A stretch of DNA of 64,000 nt from Massilia terrae (GCF_024753145.1 NZ_JANUGU010000007.1:233621-297620), one strand, 5' to 3'; counted from the first letter of the stretch, positions 32,031 through 42,084 are shown. Translations and numbers: made by a program. The notes: generated by a model from the letters alone, not told the origin.

Positions 32031-32816
32031 TCAATTGAATGCATACACGTCCATCGCCAGCACGCCATGCTCGACACTTGCGTGCAGGCGTTCGGCCTTC
32101 GGACTTTTCCCTGCCGCCCCCATCGCTACGAACAACGGCATCAGGTGTTCGTCGGTGGGATGGTTTTTCTCGGCAAACGGTGCAGCCCTGCGGTAATCGA
32201 GCAAGGCCTCGCGGTCGCCGCTTTCCAGCCGGGCGTTCATCCATCCCGCAAACTCGCTGACCCAGTTCGGAGCGGGCGCGTCGAGGTCCTGTCCGCGAAA
32301 CTCGTAGAGGTTATGCGTCAGCGAGCCCGAGCCCACGATCAGCACGCCCTCCTCGCGCAAGGCCGACAGTGCCTGGCCGAGCCGCTCGTGTTCTGCCGCC
32401 GTCGCGCCGTGCAGGACCGACAGCTGGGCCACCGGGACCTGCGCATCCGGGTACATGATGCTGAGCGGCACCCAGGCGCCGTGATCGAGCCCGCGGTCCA
32501 TGCTGCGGCCGACCTTGAAGCCAGCCTGCTCCAGCAAGCCAGCCGCGCGGGCGGCCATCTCCGGTGCGCCCGGCGCCGGATACGTAATCTCGAACAGGGC
32601 GCGCGGAAAGCCGCCAAAGTCATGGATGGTGCGCGGCTGCGGCGCCAGCGACACCGCCGGACCGCCCACGGTTCCCCAATGCGCCGAAACCGCAAGAATC
32701 GCCTTCGGGCGCGGCAATTGCGCGCCGAACCCTTGCAGGAAGCGGCGTGCCGGGCTGTCGTTCAACGCCAGCATCGGCGAGCCATGCGATACGAAAAGGG
32801 TCGGTAGAGCAAGCAT
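32031..32816 (-). CDS. DODA-type extradiol ring-cleavage dioxygenase
   Basis: 261 residues. Family motifs: FVSHGSPMLALNDSPARRFL, AVSAHWGT, TIHDFGGFPRALFEI, DRGLDHGAWVPLSIMYPDA, SGSLTHNLYEF and PTDEHLMPLFVAMGA. The conserved His residues in SHG, SAHW, LDHGAW and DEHL fit the YgiD/DODA metal site. Such enzymes cleave catechol-type compounds such as DOPA using a divalent metal. Divergent from a LysR gene, which likely controls it in response to an aromatic compound. Confidence 0.9.
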   Translation of the reverse strand: MLALPTLFVSHGSPMLALNDSPARRFLQGFGAQLPRPKAILAVSAHWGTVGGPAVSLAPQPRTIHDFGGFPRALFEITYPAPGAPEMAARAAGLLEQAGFKVGRSMDRGLDHGAWVPLSIMYPDAQVPVAQLSVLHGATAAEHERLGQALSALREEGVLIVGSGSLTHNLYEFRGQDLDAPAPNWVSEFAGWMNARLESGDREALLDYRRAAPFAEKNHPTDEHLMPLFVAMGAAGKSPKAERLHASVEHGVLAMDVYAFN

Positions 32817-32950
32817 TGGGTCCTCCTGTCTTGTTAGCCCAGGTAAATGGAACTGGAGCAGATGCACACATCATATTGCGGTCACCGCGGTTGATAAAGC
32901 GGCTGACGATGGCTAAACTATTTCCATTTGGTTGACAATAGGCCCTCGCC

Positions 32951-33835
32951 ATGGACCTGCTCCTCTCAATGAAAGTTTTCGCCGCCGTGGTGGATGGCGG
33001 CAGTTTCGCCGCCGCTGCGGCGCGCCTCGACACGTCCAGGGCAATGGCCTCCAAGCAGGTGCAAAAGCTGGAGGAGCATCTGGGCACGCGCCTGCTGAAC
33101 CGCACGACGCGCAAGCTCAGCCTGACCGAGACGGGGCGCGCCTTCTACGAGCGCAGCGTGCAGATCGTCAGCGATGTCGAGGAAGCCGAGCAGATCGCGG
33201 GGCAGATGACGCGCGCCCCGCGGGGTGAGCTCAAGGTGACTGTGCCGCTGTCCTACGGCCAGCACCGGCTGGCGCCGATCATCGCCGAGTACTCGCGGCA
33301 CTATCCTGAAGTGCGCATCAATATTTCGCTCAGCGACCGCAAGGTGGATCTGGTCGAAGAAGGATTCGACCTCGCGATCCGCATTGGATCCCTGCCCCAG
33401 TCCGACCTCATCGCGCGCAAGATCGGCGGCGCGCGCAACCTCGTCTGCGCCTCGCCGGCCTACCTGGCCCGGGCCGGCACCCCGGCCGCGCCGGCGGACC
33501 TGTCAGCGCATCCCTGCCTGGGCTACACGCTGACCGGCACCGGGACGGAATGGCGGCTCGAAGGTCCTGGCGCCACGGTGAGCGTGCCGGTTTCCGGGCC
33601 GATCAAGGCGGACAATGGCGACATGCTGCGGCTGGCGGCGGTCAACGGATGCGGGATCATTTTCCAGCCGCATTTCATTGTCGCGGGCGATCTCGCGGCG
33701 GGACGGTTGGTGCGGGTGCTGCCGGAATGGCAGTCGGGGGAGCTGGGGATTTATGCGGTGTATCCGAGCAGGAAGCACCTGTCGGCGAAGGTGCGGACCT
33801 TCGTGGATTTTTTGGCGCAGCGGTTGGCGAGCTGA
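32951..33835 (+). CDS. LysR family transcriptional regulator
   Basis: 294 residues. The N-terminal winged HTH is MKVFAAVVDGGSFAAAAARL and TSRAMASKQVQKLEEHLGTR (about 6-62), followed by a type 2 periplasmic-binding-like effector domain (LKVTVPLSYGQHRLAPIIAE, RKIGGARNLVCASPAYLARA). This is the CrgA/AaeR-like subgroup. Divergent from the dioxygenase-esterase operon with a 134-base shared promoter, the classical LysR arrangement, so it is presumed to activate or repress that operon. Confidence 0.88.
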   Translation: MDLLLSMKVFAAVVDGGSFAAAAARLDTSRAMASKQVQKLEEHLGTRLLNRTTRKLSLTETGRAFYERSVQIVSDVEEAEQIAGQMTRAPRGELKVTVPLSYGQHRLAPIIAEYSRHYPEVRINISLSDRKVDLVEEGFDLAIRIGSLPQSDLIARKIGGARNLVCASPAYLARAGTPAAPADLSAHPCLGYTLTGTGTEWRLEGPGATVSVPVSGPIKADNGDMLRLAAVNGCGIIFQPHFIVAGDLAAGRLVRVLPEWQSGELGIYAVYPSRKHLSAKVRTFVDFLAQRLAS

Positions 33836-34389
33836 AAAGCGAAATGGGGTTCCAGCCTTCGCGGGAAGTCGTTTCCGCCAGTGCCGGGAACGAGGAATTA
33901 GCTGAGTTAGCTCGAAATATAAGGGCGTCGTTCCGCGCAGTATGCACAGCCAGTCTCCAACGATCGCCCGCAGGGCGGTCGGTAAAGTACAGGTATGGTA
34001 ACCGGTATATTTAATCAAATTGAGTCTGACGTGCTCGATGAGGGGCCACCGGACGAGTGTCTGGTCAGGCTGTCGGCATGGTACGTTCGCAGGTGGCATT
34101 CGGATATCCGATAGGCGATAGGCCGGCTTCGTTCGAAGGTCATGAACTGATGCCGATCGTTTTCGGGGCGATCCAGGAGGAAATAGTCTCGCGTACATTG
34201 ATCGCGAGTCCGTAATCCGTTGGCCGGGCGCCTTTTGTTCGGACGCACCCGCGTATGGCACTATCGCTGACAATTCTTTCACCAGGCCGCCCCATGAGTT
34301 TCACCCGATATGCTAAACAGAAAGGCGCCTTGCGGCGCCGTTGCGAAAGCTCGCGGGACAGGCAAAGCGTCCCGTCCCGTGTCGATCCA
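33836..34389. other. Intergenic region, no gene recognised
   Basis: These 554 bases hold a degenerate copy of the dispersed hairpin (near 33840-33895) and terminator hairpins for the minus-strand lipoprotein operon (34314-34339 and a weaker one nearer 34390). Short open frames on both strands look random. Nothing else was identified. Confidence 0.5.
34314..34339 (-). terminator. Terminator of the fructan-binding/TonB operon
   Basis: On the minus strand GGCGCC-GCAA-GGCGCC, a perfect stem with a 4-base loop, is followed by TTTCTGTTT. A second stem-loop, CGGGACGGG...CCTGTCCCG, lies between it and the stop at 34390. Confidence 0.75.
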
Positions 34390-36525
34390 CTACTTCTTAC
34401 GGATCGCACCCATGTAGACATGGTCGAAGCTGACGAAGCCGCAGCCACCAGCCTCGTTGTCGAAAATCTGCACCTTGGCCTGCTTGCCTGCCTGCTTGGT
34501 GAGATCGATCGTCACCCAGTTTCCGTCGTCCTTGATGGAGGACTGGCCACAGGAGTTCGGCGTGTAGGTAGCCAGGACCGCCCCTGACGCGTCCAGCACC
34601 TTCAGGCCGACCGTGCCGTTAGCATTACCGCCGGACATAAGGAGGTTTAGGTAGGGACGGCTGGCGTCCACAGTGAATAGCGGAGAGGTCAGCGTGCCGG
34701 TCGATGCGTCGCAGCCCTTGTTATTGCCATTCATCTCGCAAGTGCTGACAGCCCGAGCTCCCACCCGCGCGCTACCTGATACACCCTTCCAGGCGTCGGC
34801 GTTCGCCGGATTGGCGAAGTCGCCGGTGGCGGTCCATACCTGCGCTGCCGCGACGGCGTCGTCGAAGTCGCCGATCACCTGCGTGAACGCGTCGGCGGTC
34901 ACCGTGACATTGAATCCCAGCTTGGCCGTTGCTTGAGGCGTCAGCGAAACCTTGCCGCCATCCTTGCCCTTGCCCGAGGGATTCCATGCAGTGGCCGACT
35001 GGTACCACTGGTCAGTGCTGACAAAGCCGCAGCCACCGGTTTCCTCGTCGAACAGCTGGGTCTTGATATAGGCCGAGTTGAGTGCCGAGATGTCGATATG
35101 GGTCCAGTCATCGTCGTTCTGGATGAACGACGGACCGCAACTGTCGGGGCTGTACGACAGAAGGACGTTACCCAGGGTGTCCAGAATGCGCATCCCGACC
35201 TTCTTCCCCGCACCGCCGCCGTGCATCAGGAAGTTGAAGTAGGCATCCGTTACCTTGAACGCCGGCGAGGTGAGCGTGCCGACCGGCGAATCGCACGGCG
35301 TGCCCGGCCCGGCGATTTCGCAGGTGCTGATGGCCCTGTCCCCCACCCGCGCCGCGGTCGGGTCCGTGCCGGTTGTACCCTGCCAGCTCGTGGCCGTCGG
35401 GTTGGCGAAGGCCCCCGTACCGACCCAGCCGCGCTTGGTGACCATGTCGACGGGGTTCTCGAAGCTCGCAAAGGGAATCATCTTCTGGAACGTTACCGGG
35501 CCTTCCACGGTGACTTTCACCGGCGCCAAAGGTTTGGTCAGCACGCCGGCATTGACGCCCCGCGGCTTGTCCGTTTGATAGAAGTGGTCGAAGGCGACGA
35601 AGCCGCAGCCCGACGTGGCATTGTCGAAGATCTTGATCTGCACCTTTTCACCAATCAGCCCACTCGTGTCGAAGTTGACGTAGTGCTGATCTCCCTTGAG
35701 CACGGGATCGCCGCAGCTGTTGGGGTTGTAGGTGCCGATCACCTGGCTGACCGTCGAACCCGGCGGCGTGTACAGCACCTGTGCGCCCACATCCGGGCCG
35801 CCATTGCCACCCGACATCAGGAAGGTAATCGAGTCCTTGGTGACGGTAACGTCGTTGATGGTGATGCTGCCCGTCGGCGCATCGCACCCGCCTCCACCGA
35901 TCTCGCAGGTCGACACCGAAGCGTCCCCGATCCGTGCTGCAATTGGCTTCAAGGTCGGGTTGTTGTATTCGAGGTTGTTCCAGTTGGTGGTGTTGGCGAA
36001 GGCGCCGGTCAAGGTGTACTTGACCGTGTCCTTCTGAATCTGGGCCGGAAACTCGAAGCTGGCGATGACGTTCTCATCGACGAACGTCGTGTCGTCGGTG
36101 GTCACGTTGGTCGCCGTGTTAGCCACGTGGCAAGTTGGGCAAGACGTCACCTTGATCGACAGCGGCAAGGTAGCCGGTGTCGAGTAGGAATCGTCAGCCA
36201 CCACGGTAACCTGGTAGACGTTGTCCTTGTTTGCATCCGCCGGCTTCAGGTAGTTGGGCGGAATAGCAAAGCGGATTGAACCATCGCCGGTAATTGAGAA
36301 CAGGGACGCATCCGGCCCAGTCAAGGACAACTTAATGTTGTTGTTATCCGGACTGGATACAGAGACCTTCGTCACATCACGAGTCAGCTCCGGGACGCTG
36401 ATCGATCCCGGATCGACGAAGACCGGTGAGTGGGGTTGCGGCAGTGCGCTGGGGTTGCCGCCATTGCCGCCTCCGCAGGCGGCCAGCACGACGCTCAGGG
36501 ACAGGAGAAACACGAGCTTTTTCAT
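34390..36525 (-). CDS. Surface lipoprotein with cadherin-like domain and three GH32-associated beta-sandwich modules
   Basis: 711 residues. Lipoprotein signal ending LAACGGG (Cys17). A cadherin-like domain (about 40-126) precedes three modules at about 155-316, 353-508 and 550-706. Each has the order A-R-x-G-x-x-x-S-T-C-E, a second Cys, N/S-F/L-LMSGG or MHGGG, SCG, and an ending D-E/N-x-x-GGCGFVSFDH. This matches the accessory module found in levanase-type GH32 proteins (GGG..., DxxTGGWGxxxxD), with four Cys per module (for example C596, C605, C659, C695). No catalytic residues are seen. It probably holds fructan on the cell surface beside the TonB receptor encoded 15 bases upstream. Confidence 0.75.
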   Translation of the reverse strand: MKKLVFLLSLSVVLAACGGGNGGNPSALPQPHSPVFVDPGSISVPELTRDVTKVSVSSPDNNNIKLSLTGPDASLFSITGDGSIRFAIPPNYLKPADANKDNVYQVTVVADDSYSTPATLPLSIKVTSCPTCHVANTATNVTTDDTTFVDENVIASFEFPAQIQKDTVKYTLTGAFANTTNWNNLEYNNPTLKPIAARIGDASVSTCEIGGGGCDAPTGSITINDVTVTKDSITFLMSGGNGGPDVGAQVLYTPPGSTVSQVIGTYNPNSCGDPVLKGDQHYVNFDTSGLIGEKVQIKIFDNATSGCGFVAFDHFYQTDKPRGVNAGVLTKPLAPVKVTVEGPVTFQKMIPFASFENPVDMVTKRGWVGTGAFANPTATSWQGTTGTDPTAARVGDRAISTCEIAGPGTPCDSPVGTLTSPAFKVTDAYFNFLMHGGGAGKKVGMRILDTLGNVLLSYSPDSCGPSFIQNDDDWTHIDISALNSAYIKTQLFDEETGGCGFVSTDQWYQSATAWNPSGKGKDGGKVSLTPQATAKLGFNVTVTADAFTQVIGDFDDAVAAAQVWTATGDFANPANADAWKGVSGSARVGARAVSTCEMNGNNKGCDASTGTLTSPLFTVDASRPYLNLLMSGGNANGTVGLKVLDASGAVLATYTPNSCGQSSIKDDGNWVTIDLTKQAGKQAKVQIFDNEAGGCGFVSFDHVYMGAIRKK

Positions 36526-36540
36526 TGTTGTTCTCCGGGA

Positions 36541-39213
36541 TCAGAAGAAGTAGGTGTACATGGCACGGATGGTGCGGCCGAATAGGGGGCGGCTCACGCC
36601 TCGATTGGTGGCGCCGTTGGGACCCTTCAGGTCGATGAACACGGGATCACCCTCGGTAAACGAGAGGCGATTGGTAATGTTCGAGACGTGGAACTGGAAG
36701 GCGCTCTTTTTGCTGAAGTCCCAGATGAAGCCACCGTCCAGGTGGTAGTACGCAGGGTACAGCGTAACGTTGACGTCCTGCGATTCGGAATAGCGGCTGC
36801 CGAAGTAGGTGTACTTCGCATAAGGCTTGATCGGCAGACCGGTGTAGGACTTCAGGTCCCAGCTTGCCTGCAGATTGGCCATGACATTGGCCAGCCGGCG
36901 CGGACGGCGCCCGTCTTCCCCGATCTGCTCGAAGGTGTAGCCCGTCACGACGTCGTTGACGCGCAGCTCCTTGACCGTGCGGTAATTCGCGTCGACGATC
37001 TTGGGATCCTGGACCACGCCATTAAATCGGAGTTCCAGCCCTTTCACCATGCTCGGTCGCCATGCAGCTTCCAACTCGAGACCGACATTCTGGATGCCGC
37101 GGCGGTAGTACTCGCGTACCAGCGGGCAGCTGTTGATGTCCACCACGGTGCCGGCCTGCTTGCACGTCGACGAGGTGAAGTCGCGGTAGTCGACGTATTG
37201 GTCGCGCGGACTGAACTTGTTGTAGAACAGCGCAACCTGCGTGTCCCAGGTATTCGCGTAGTAGCGCATGCCCGTCTCGTACTGCATGATCCTCTCGACC
37301 TTACTGCCTGGCTGGTTGGGGTCGAACTGCAGCTGGTTCAGCTGCTCGAGGCTCGGCAGTCGGAATGAACGCGACACCAGGCCGTAGACAGCGAGGTTGG
37401 AGCGGATCGCGTAATTGCCGCCCACCGACCAGCCTGTGCCGTTGACCTTGGAGTTCAGGTATTGGTTAGGACCAGGCAGCAGCACCTCGTCATCGGCGAT
37501 GGTGTCGGCTGTACTGCCAGGCACCACGCCGGCGGGGGTCAGGTTGGTCGTCTGGTCGCGCACGTTGTAGATGACGTTGGCATGCTGGGTCTGATGCCGC
37601 ACGCCGAAGTCAAGTTTCAGTCGGCGGTTCAGCGTTTCCCAGTGGTCGAGCAAATAGACGGCGTCGCCCTTGACCTTGGAGTCGGCCAGGTAGCCGTTGT
37701 AGCCGAGTCGCATCACGCCGCTCGACGTCACCGACGGTCCGACAGGATTGCCCGCTGCGTCGATGGCACGCAGCTCGACGAGTTCGGGATGGTCGCCGAT
37801 CGTCGAAACCAGCAGCGACTGCTGGAAGTTCTGCTTGTTGGAGTAGTCGGTATGGTAGAGCCCGAGGGTGATCGTATGCTCGCCTTGCCATTGCAGCGTC
37901 TTGCCGAACTTGAGGTCGACCGAGGTGCTCTTCGCCTTGGTGGTCGCGACGAAGGGGATCAGGAAGTCGAGATAGGTGCTGTCGGTCACGCGCGGCCCAC
38001 CGTTCAATCCGTACGCCGCGACGCCGGTCGCCGTCGGATAGAAGGAACCGAAGCGCAGAACATCGTTGTTGTAGCGCGCGTTATTGAAGCGCGCGGCGGT
38101 GGTGGTGTCGTTGCCGGTGAAGAGGGCATTGAAGCCGCTGCTACCCGACGTATGCCGCACGCCGCCGTCAAAGGTCCAGCCCGAATCGAACTCGTGGCTG
38201 AGTTTCAGGGTGTAGATGTCGAAGTTCGGGTGGATGCCGTCGGCCATGTCGGCTTCGCGCTTGCCGTACTCCCCGATCATTGGGAACCGGCGGTTGGAAG
38301 ACGACGCCACTGTCCCGTGCCCGAAGTCGACGCCGATCGGCCACACGGCGTCCATGTTGATGCGCACCGGATTTGCCGGCGTTCCCGGCTGTGAGATGGC
38401 CGGGATCTGGAACGGCACGTTCTGATAGAACGCCGTGCGGTCGTTGATCTTCAACGCGTGCAGCTGGACCTCGGTGTTGCCGTCGTCCGTGTGGTAGACC
38501 AGGTTGCCCCGGATCTGGCCGCCCTTGTCCGCCGTGTAGCCGGTGTCCCGCAAGCCGTCCGACGTGCGGTAGAACCCGCCCACTGCGAAGGTCAGGTTCT
38601 TGTTGACCGGGCCCGACAGGAAGAAGTCGTTACGCAGGAACTTATAATCGGCGACTTCGACCTTGTAGCCTCCTTCAAGGGTTTGCCCACCAGTGCGCGT
38701 GACGTGGTTCACCGTGGCGCCCAAGCCGTTCGAGTACAGGATGCCGCCCGTCCCGCCCTTGACGACTTCCACCCGCTTGGTCATGAGGTCGTCACGCGCC
38801 GCGACATCGTTGTTCATGAACGGTACTTCAGGTTCTTCGAACCAGGGCAAGCCGTCGATCAGCTGGGGGGCATAGCGATAGCCGCCCGTGACCGGCAGGC
38901 CGCGCACCGTGATGTTGTTGCTGGCCTCGCCAGCGGTGCTGCCCTCGGCGAAGATGCCAGGCACATTCTGCAGCAGATCGGCCGTACTGATCGGCGCCAG
39001 TTGCCGGATCTCTTCCGCGCTCAGCGTATTGATGGTGTTGGTCGAGTCCTTCTTGAGGGTCTTCTTCACGCTGCCGGTGACGACCACGACGTCACGCTTG
39101 TCCGTCGCCGGGGCATCGCCCGCCTGGGCCGGCGCGGGCGCCTCTTGCGCGAATGCGACTTGAAGGGATAACGCCAGGGGCAAAAGGCGCAACGAGCCTT
39201 TATTCAATCTCAT
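36541..39213 (-). CDS. TonB-dependent outer-membrane receptor
   Basis: 890 residues. A signal peptide ends near AFA (22), followed by a Pro/Ala linker and a plug domain (KRDVVVVTGSVKKTL, LSAEEIRQLAPISTADLLQN, NNITVRGLPV, VEVVKGGTGGILYSNGLG). A 22-strand barrel follows, ending RTIRAMYTYFF with the terminal Phe. It would import a ligand energised by TonB-ExbBD. Placed between a secreted GH32 fructanase and a fructan-binding lipoprotein, it is assigned by context to uptake of fructo-oligosaccharides. No sugar-specific motif can be read. It is 122 bases downstream of the GH32 gene. Confidence 0.9.
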   Translation of the reverse strand: MRLNKGSLRLLPLALSLQVAFAQEAPAPAQAGDAPATDKRDVVVVTGSVKKTLKKDSTNTINTLSAEEIRQLAPISTADLLQNVPGIFAEGSTAGEASNNITVRGLPVTGGYRYAPQLIDGLPWFEEPEVPFMNNDVAARDDLMTKRVEVVKGGTGGILYSNGLGATVNHVTRTGGQTLEGGYKVEVADYKFLRNDFFLSGPVNKNLTFAVGGFYRTSDGLRDTGYTADKGGQIRGNLVYHTDDGNTEVQLHALKINDRTAFYQNVPFQIPAISQPGTPANPVRINMDAVWPIGVDFGHGTVASSSNRRFPMIGEYGKREADMADGIHPNFDIYTLKLSHEFDSGWTFDGGVRHTSGSSGFNALFTGNDTTTAARFNNARYNNDVLRFGSFYPTATGVAAYGLNGGPRVTDSTYLDFLIPFVATTKAKSTSVDLKFGKTLQWQGEHTITLGLYHTDYSNKQNFQQSLLVSTIGDHPELVELRAIDAAGNPVGPSVTSSGVMRLGYNGYLADSKVKGDAVYLLDHWETLNRRLKLDFGVRHQTQHANVIYNVRDQTTNLTPAGVVPGSTADTIADDEVLLPGPNQYLNSKVNGTGWSVGGNYAIRSNLAVYGLVSRSFRLPSLEQLNQLQFDPNQPGSKVERIMQYETGMRYYANTWDTQVALFYNKFSPRDQYVDYRDFTSSTCKQAGTVVDINSCPLVREYYRRGIQNVGLELEAAWRPSMVKGLELRFNGVVQDPKIVDANYRTVKELRVNDVVTGYTFEQIGEDGRRPRRLANVMANLQASWDLKSYTGLPIKPYAKYTYFGSRYSESQDVNVTLYPAYYHLDGGFIWDFSKKSAFQFHVSNITNRLSFTEGDPVFIDLKGPNGATNRGVSRPLFGRTIRAMYTYFF

Positions 39214-39335
39214 GTCTCACTCCTAGTTGTAATGGTTGAGGCTTCGGAACTGGCACGTCTCGACAGGCACCGATTGCCTCCACTAACGAATAAACAGATC
39301 ATGCCCGCAACCTAGATGGCGGACGTTCGCCACAT

Positions 39336-41735
39336 CTACTGCGGCAGTCGCAAGGGCCAGAGCTTCACTGTCGCCTGAAGCGCCTGCGTGGCGTCTGTAC
39401 CCATCCGAATTCCTGTACTGCTCGACAACGACGGATAGCTGCGCACCGCGTAGGCTGCTGCGTCGTTGATGAACACCTCAACAGTCGAGCCATCGACGAT
39501 CACCCGTATTTGGCGCATGGCGCCGAACGCCTCCGCCGAATAACTGCCTTTCACGACCTGGGGACCTTCCCCATCGGCCGACAACGTCGAGCGCGACTTG
39601 TCGACGACCACGGCACCGCGAACGGGATCGAACACCAGCCGGGTGAACTCCTGGCCGTCGGGCGACGCGAGCACGTCGAGCCGCAGGACCCCGTGAAAGG
39701 CAGTCGTGGCGTCGAGTTCGAGCAACAGCTCGTAAGCCTGGTGCCCTGGATCGAGCGACACCGGCTCGCGACCGATCGATACGGCGGACCGGTCGACCGC
39801 CGCCGCCGCCCTTAGGCCGGCGAGCTCCGGGGCGGGCCGTTGTCCCAAGGTGTGCTTGTCGCCGAGCAGGTACCAGCTCCGGGGCAGGCTGAACGTGTGC
39901 GCCCAGCCGGCACGCTGTTGCGCCAGCGGCGTGCGCCGCTCATCAATGATGCCAATGGCACGCAGGCTCCCGTCGCCAGCCCGGTTCACCGTTGGCGCAA
40001 GATGGCCCGGGACGAGATCCAGGAACTGAGGCGAGCGCGAGAACGGCTTGAAGGTGCCATTCGACCACGTGCCCGTCCAGTAGACCGCGCGCGTGCTTGG
40101 CTCGCCATATTTGCTCACCTTGCCGCCGATCGGATTGACCGACAGGATCCACACATCCTCCGCGAGCCGCTCGAATACCGGCATTTCCCAGATCTCGGAT
40201 CCAATGTCCAGCATCCGGTAGCTGGTATCCACGAACCGCGGCCTGGGCTGCCATTGGCCGCCCTTTTCGCCGGGCTCCAGAACGTAGTACAGGAGACCGC
40301 CACCTGTCTCGAGGGCTGCCCCGACGATCATGTGCCAGGTGCCTCCCTCCTTCCACAGGAAGGGGTCGCGCATGTCCCTGGCGCCTCGCGAATTCAGGAT
40401 GGGCCCGATCTTCTTCCAGATGCGGAGTTGCGGATCGTCGCTGACCGCCATGGCGACACCGGGATTGCTGGCCGCCAGCCTGTCGCCGTGATTGACGCTC
40501 GTATAGAACGCGAAGGCCTTGTCGCCATCGCTGATCACGTCCCCCGACCAGATTCCCTTCATGTCGAACCCGAAATCTCCACTCTGAAGCTCGGGCGCGA
40601 GCGCGTCGGGCTGGTTTTCCCAGACGAGCAGGTCGCGGCTGGCCATGTGCCCCCAATGCATCAGCGTCTTGAACGGGCCGTTGGGCGTTCGCTGGTAGAA
40701 AAGGTGCCAGACACCGCCGACGCGAATCAGTCCGTGCGGCTCGTTGGTCCAGTTGGCAGGAGGCAGCGGATGCACGCGAGGGCGCAAGGTGTCGTTCGCG
40801 AAGCGTCCGGCCGGCACAACAAGCGCCACTTCCGCGCTTGGCACCTGCGGCGGCCTTGGCAGCAGCTGACGCTGTTCGGCATTGAGCGCCACAGGGAATA
40901 CGCGGACCAGGTCAAAGGCGCCGTTCAGCCGGTTGATCGTGAAGTCCAGGACCTTGGTTTCCTGAGGCGGCGTGGCCAGCCGCAACGGTGTCCTGGCCAG
41001 GTCCAGGCTCATTCCCGGCGCGCCCTGCGCGGTGCCGACCAGCCTGTCATCCTCGTAAAGCGAAGCGATGCCCGACGCGACGTCGACGGTGGCGAGCAGG
41101 TGTACCCAACGCCGAAGCGGGAACCTCGCCTTGGCCGGAATGCGCAGCACCCCCGCGGAGGTGGCGACCTTGAATCCCCAGCGGCCATAGGCGTCGATGT
41201 ACAGGTCGAACCCCTTGTTACCGGATGCCTGCTGGATGAAGGACGAGGGCACCAGATCCTTGACCGGCACCTCCAGGTCGGATGGATAGCTCTCCAGGGC
41301 AACCCACAAGGACAGCGTGAGGCCAGCGCTGGGGTTAAGCGACAGATTCGCCTCCGCGTAGCTTGAGAACCCATCCGTCCGCCAGGCATTGCCGATGACA
41401 CCGGGAACGCTGTCTGGCGCCGCAAACTGCGTCCTGATCTCGAGGTCACCGGACGACTTTGCGGCCGGGGACGCATCGAAGTCCGCGTGCACGACGGGCT
41501 CCGGAAGCGTCGGCACCGCGAGGGCGGCGCTCGAGCATGTAACGCACGCAAGGATCACGGATCGGAACCCCTGCACCAGGGTGCTGCGTGCTGCCGCATG
41601 CACTGACGCGTCGCCAGCTTGCACCCATGTTTTTGGGGCGTTGCCGGCAGGGGCGATATGTGGCGGTCGCCGCCAGATGAGGCCGATGGCGCGTACCGCC
41701 GACGAACCAATGTAAAGAACAATCGAGTAACGCAT
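39336..41735 (-). CDS. Exported GH32 fructanase with LamG-like domain, Glu in place of nucleophile Asp
   Basis: 799 residues from the ATG at 41735 (CAGGAGACAGGACAC upstream). The export signal is probably the hydrophobic stretch near residues 55-75, after an unusual 50-residue lead that could mean a later start. A LamG/concanavalin-like domain (about 80-290) precedes the five-bladed GH32 catalytic domain and a C-terminal beta sandwich (about 640-799). Motifs: NWTNEPHG with Glu332 where the family has nucleophile Asp (WMNDPNG), MRDPF with Asp457, and EIWEMP with acid/base Glu517. First gene of the operon with the TonB receptor and lipoprotein; three operator-like repeats lie upstream. Confidence 0.82.
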   Translation of the reverse strand: MRYSIVLYIGSSAVRAIGLIWRRPPHIAPAGNAPKTWVQAGDASVHAAARSTLVQGFRSVILACVTCSSAALAVPTLPEPVVHADFDASPAAKSSGDLEIRTQFAAPDSVPGVIGNAWRTDGFSSYAEANLSLNPSAGLTLSLWVALESYPSDLEVPVKDLVPSSFIQQASGNKGFDLYIDAYGRWGFKVATSAGVLRIPAKARFPLRRWVHLLATVDVASGIASLYEDDRLVGTAQGAPGMSLDLARTPLRLATPPQETKVLDFTINRLNGAFDLVRVFPVALNAEQRQLLPRPPQVPSAEVALVVPAGRFANDTLRPRVHPLPPANWTNEPHGLIRVGGVWHLFYQRTPNGPFKTLMHWGHMASRDLLVWENQPDALAPELQSGDFGFDMKGIWSGDVISDGDKAFAFYTSVNHGDRLAASNPGVAMAVSDDPQLRIWKKIGPILNSRGARDMRDPFLWKEGGTWHMIVGAALETGGGLLYYVLEPGEKGGQWQPRPRFVDTSYRMLDIGSEIWEMPVFERLAEDVWILSVNPIGGKVSKYGEPSTRAVYWTGTWSNGTFKPFSRSPQFLDLVPGHLAPTVNRAGDGSLRAIGIIDERRTPLAQQRAGWAHTFSLPRSWYLLGDKHTLGQRPAPELAGLRAAAAVDRSAVSIGREPVSLDPGHQAYELLLELDATTAFHGVLRLDVLASPDGQEFTRLVFDPVRGAVVVDKSRSTLSADGEGPQVVKGSYSAEAFGAMRQIRVIVDGSTVEVFINDAAAYAVRSYPSLSSSTGIRMGTDATQALQATVKLWPLRLPQ

Positions 41736-41986
41736 GTGTCCTGTCTCCTGAGGATTTTTTGCTGGTCGTAGCGCCGCCATGTGGCGCTGCTCCGACCAGG
41801 TCAAATCCATTCGCTCTACATCGATAGAACACGTGCTACCGCGTGTTTCGTTCCACCGTGCGAGTTTTTTCTGTCTGGGCTCGTTTGCCCATCGTTGCCA
41901 GACAACCGCCAGCTTGACAACAGCAGCTGGGCCGGCAGTCGCGCGTCGGGCTTTCTCATTCTTTTCACGCTCTAGCAGAGAGCGCA

Positions 41987-42002
41987 TGTCCATCGTTGTC
42001 AT
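41987..42002 (-). promoter_or_regulatory. Operator-like repeat 1 of the fructan locus
   Basis: TGTCCATCGTTGTCAT on the plus strand (ATGACAACGATGGACA in the direction of transcription). Identical to the copy at 51943-51958 before the LacI gene. A LacI-family target is inferred. Confidence 0.65.
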
Positions 42003-42047
42003 TTTGGTGCGAACGGTCTAGTGTTTCGCTCGTGTCACCAGAACCGT

Positions 42048-42063
42048 TGTCCACCGTTGTCAT
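42048..42063 (-). promoter_or_regulatory. Operator-like repeat 2 of the fructan locus
   Basis: TGTCCACCGTTGTCAT, one base different from repeat 1, 61 bases away from it and upstream of the exported GH32 gene. Confidence 0.65.
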
Positions 42064-42084
42064 ACTAAGCAGGAACGCGCCTTT

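Noticed and set aside
39840..41366. 508-codon plus-strand ORF inside the GH32 gene
   Set aside because: An antisense shadow rich in Arg, Gln and His with no start signal; the minus strand encodes GH32 motifs.
41736..42002. N-terminal extension of the exported GH32 gene to 42002
   Set aside because: The extension runs through an operator-like repeat, is charged rather than signal-like and lacks a ribosome site; the ATG at 41735 has one.
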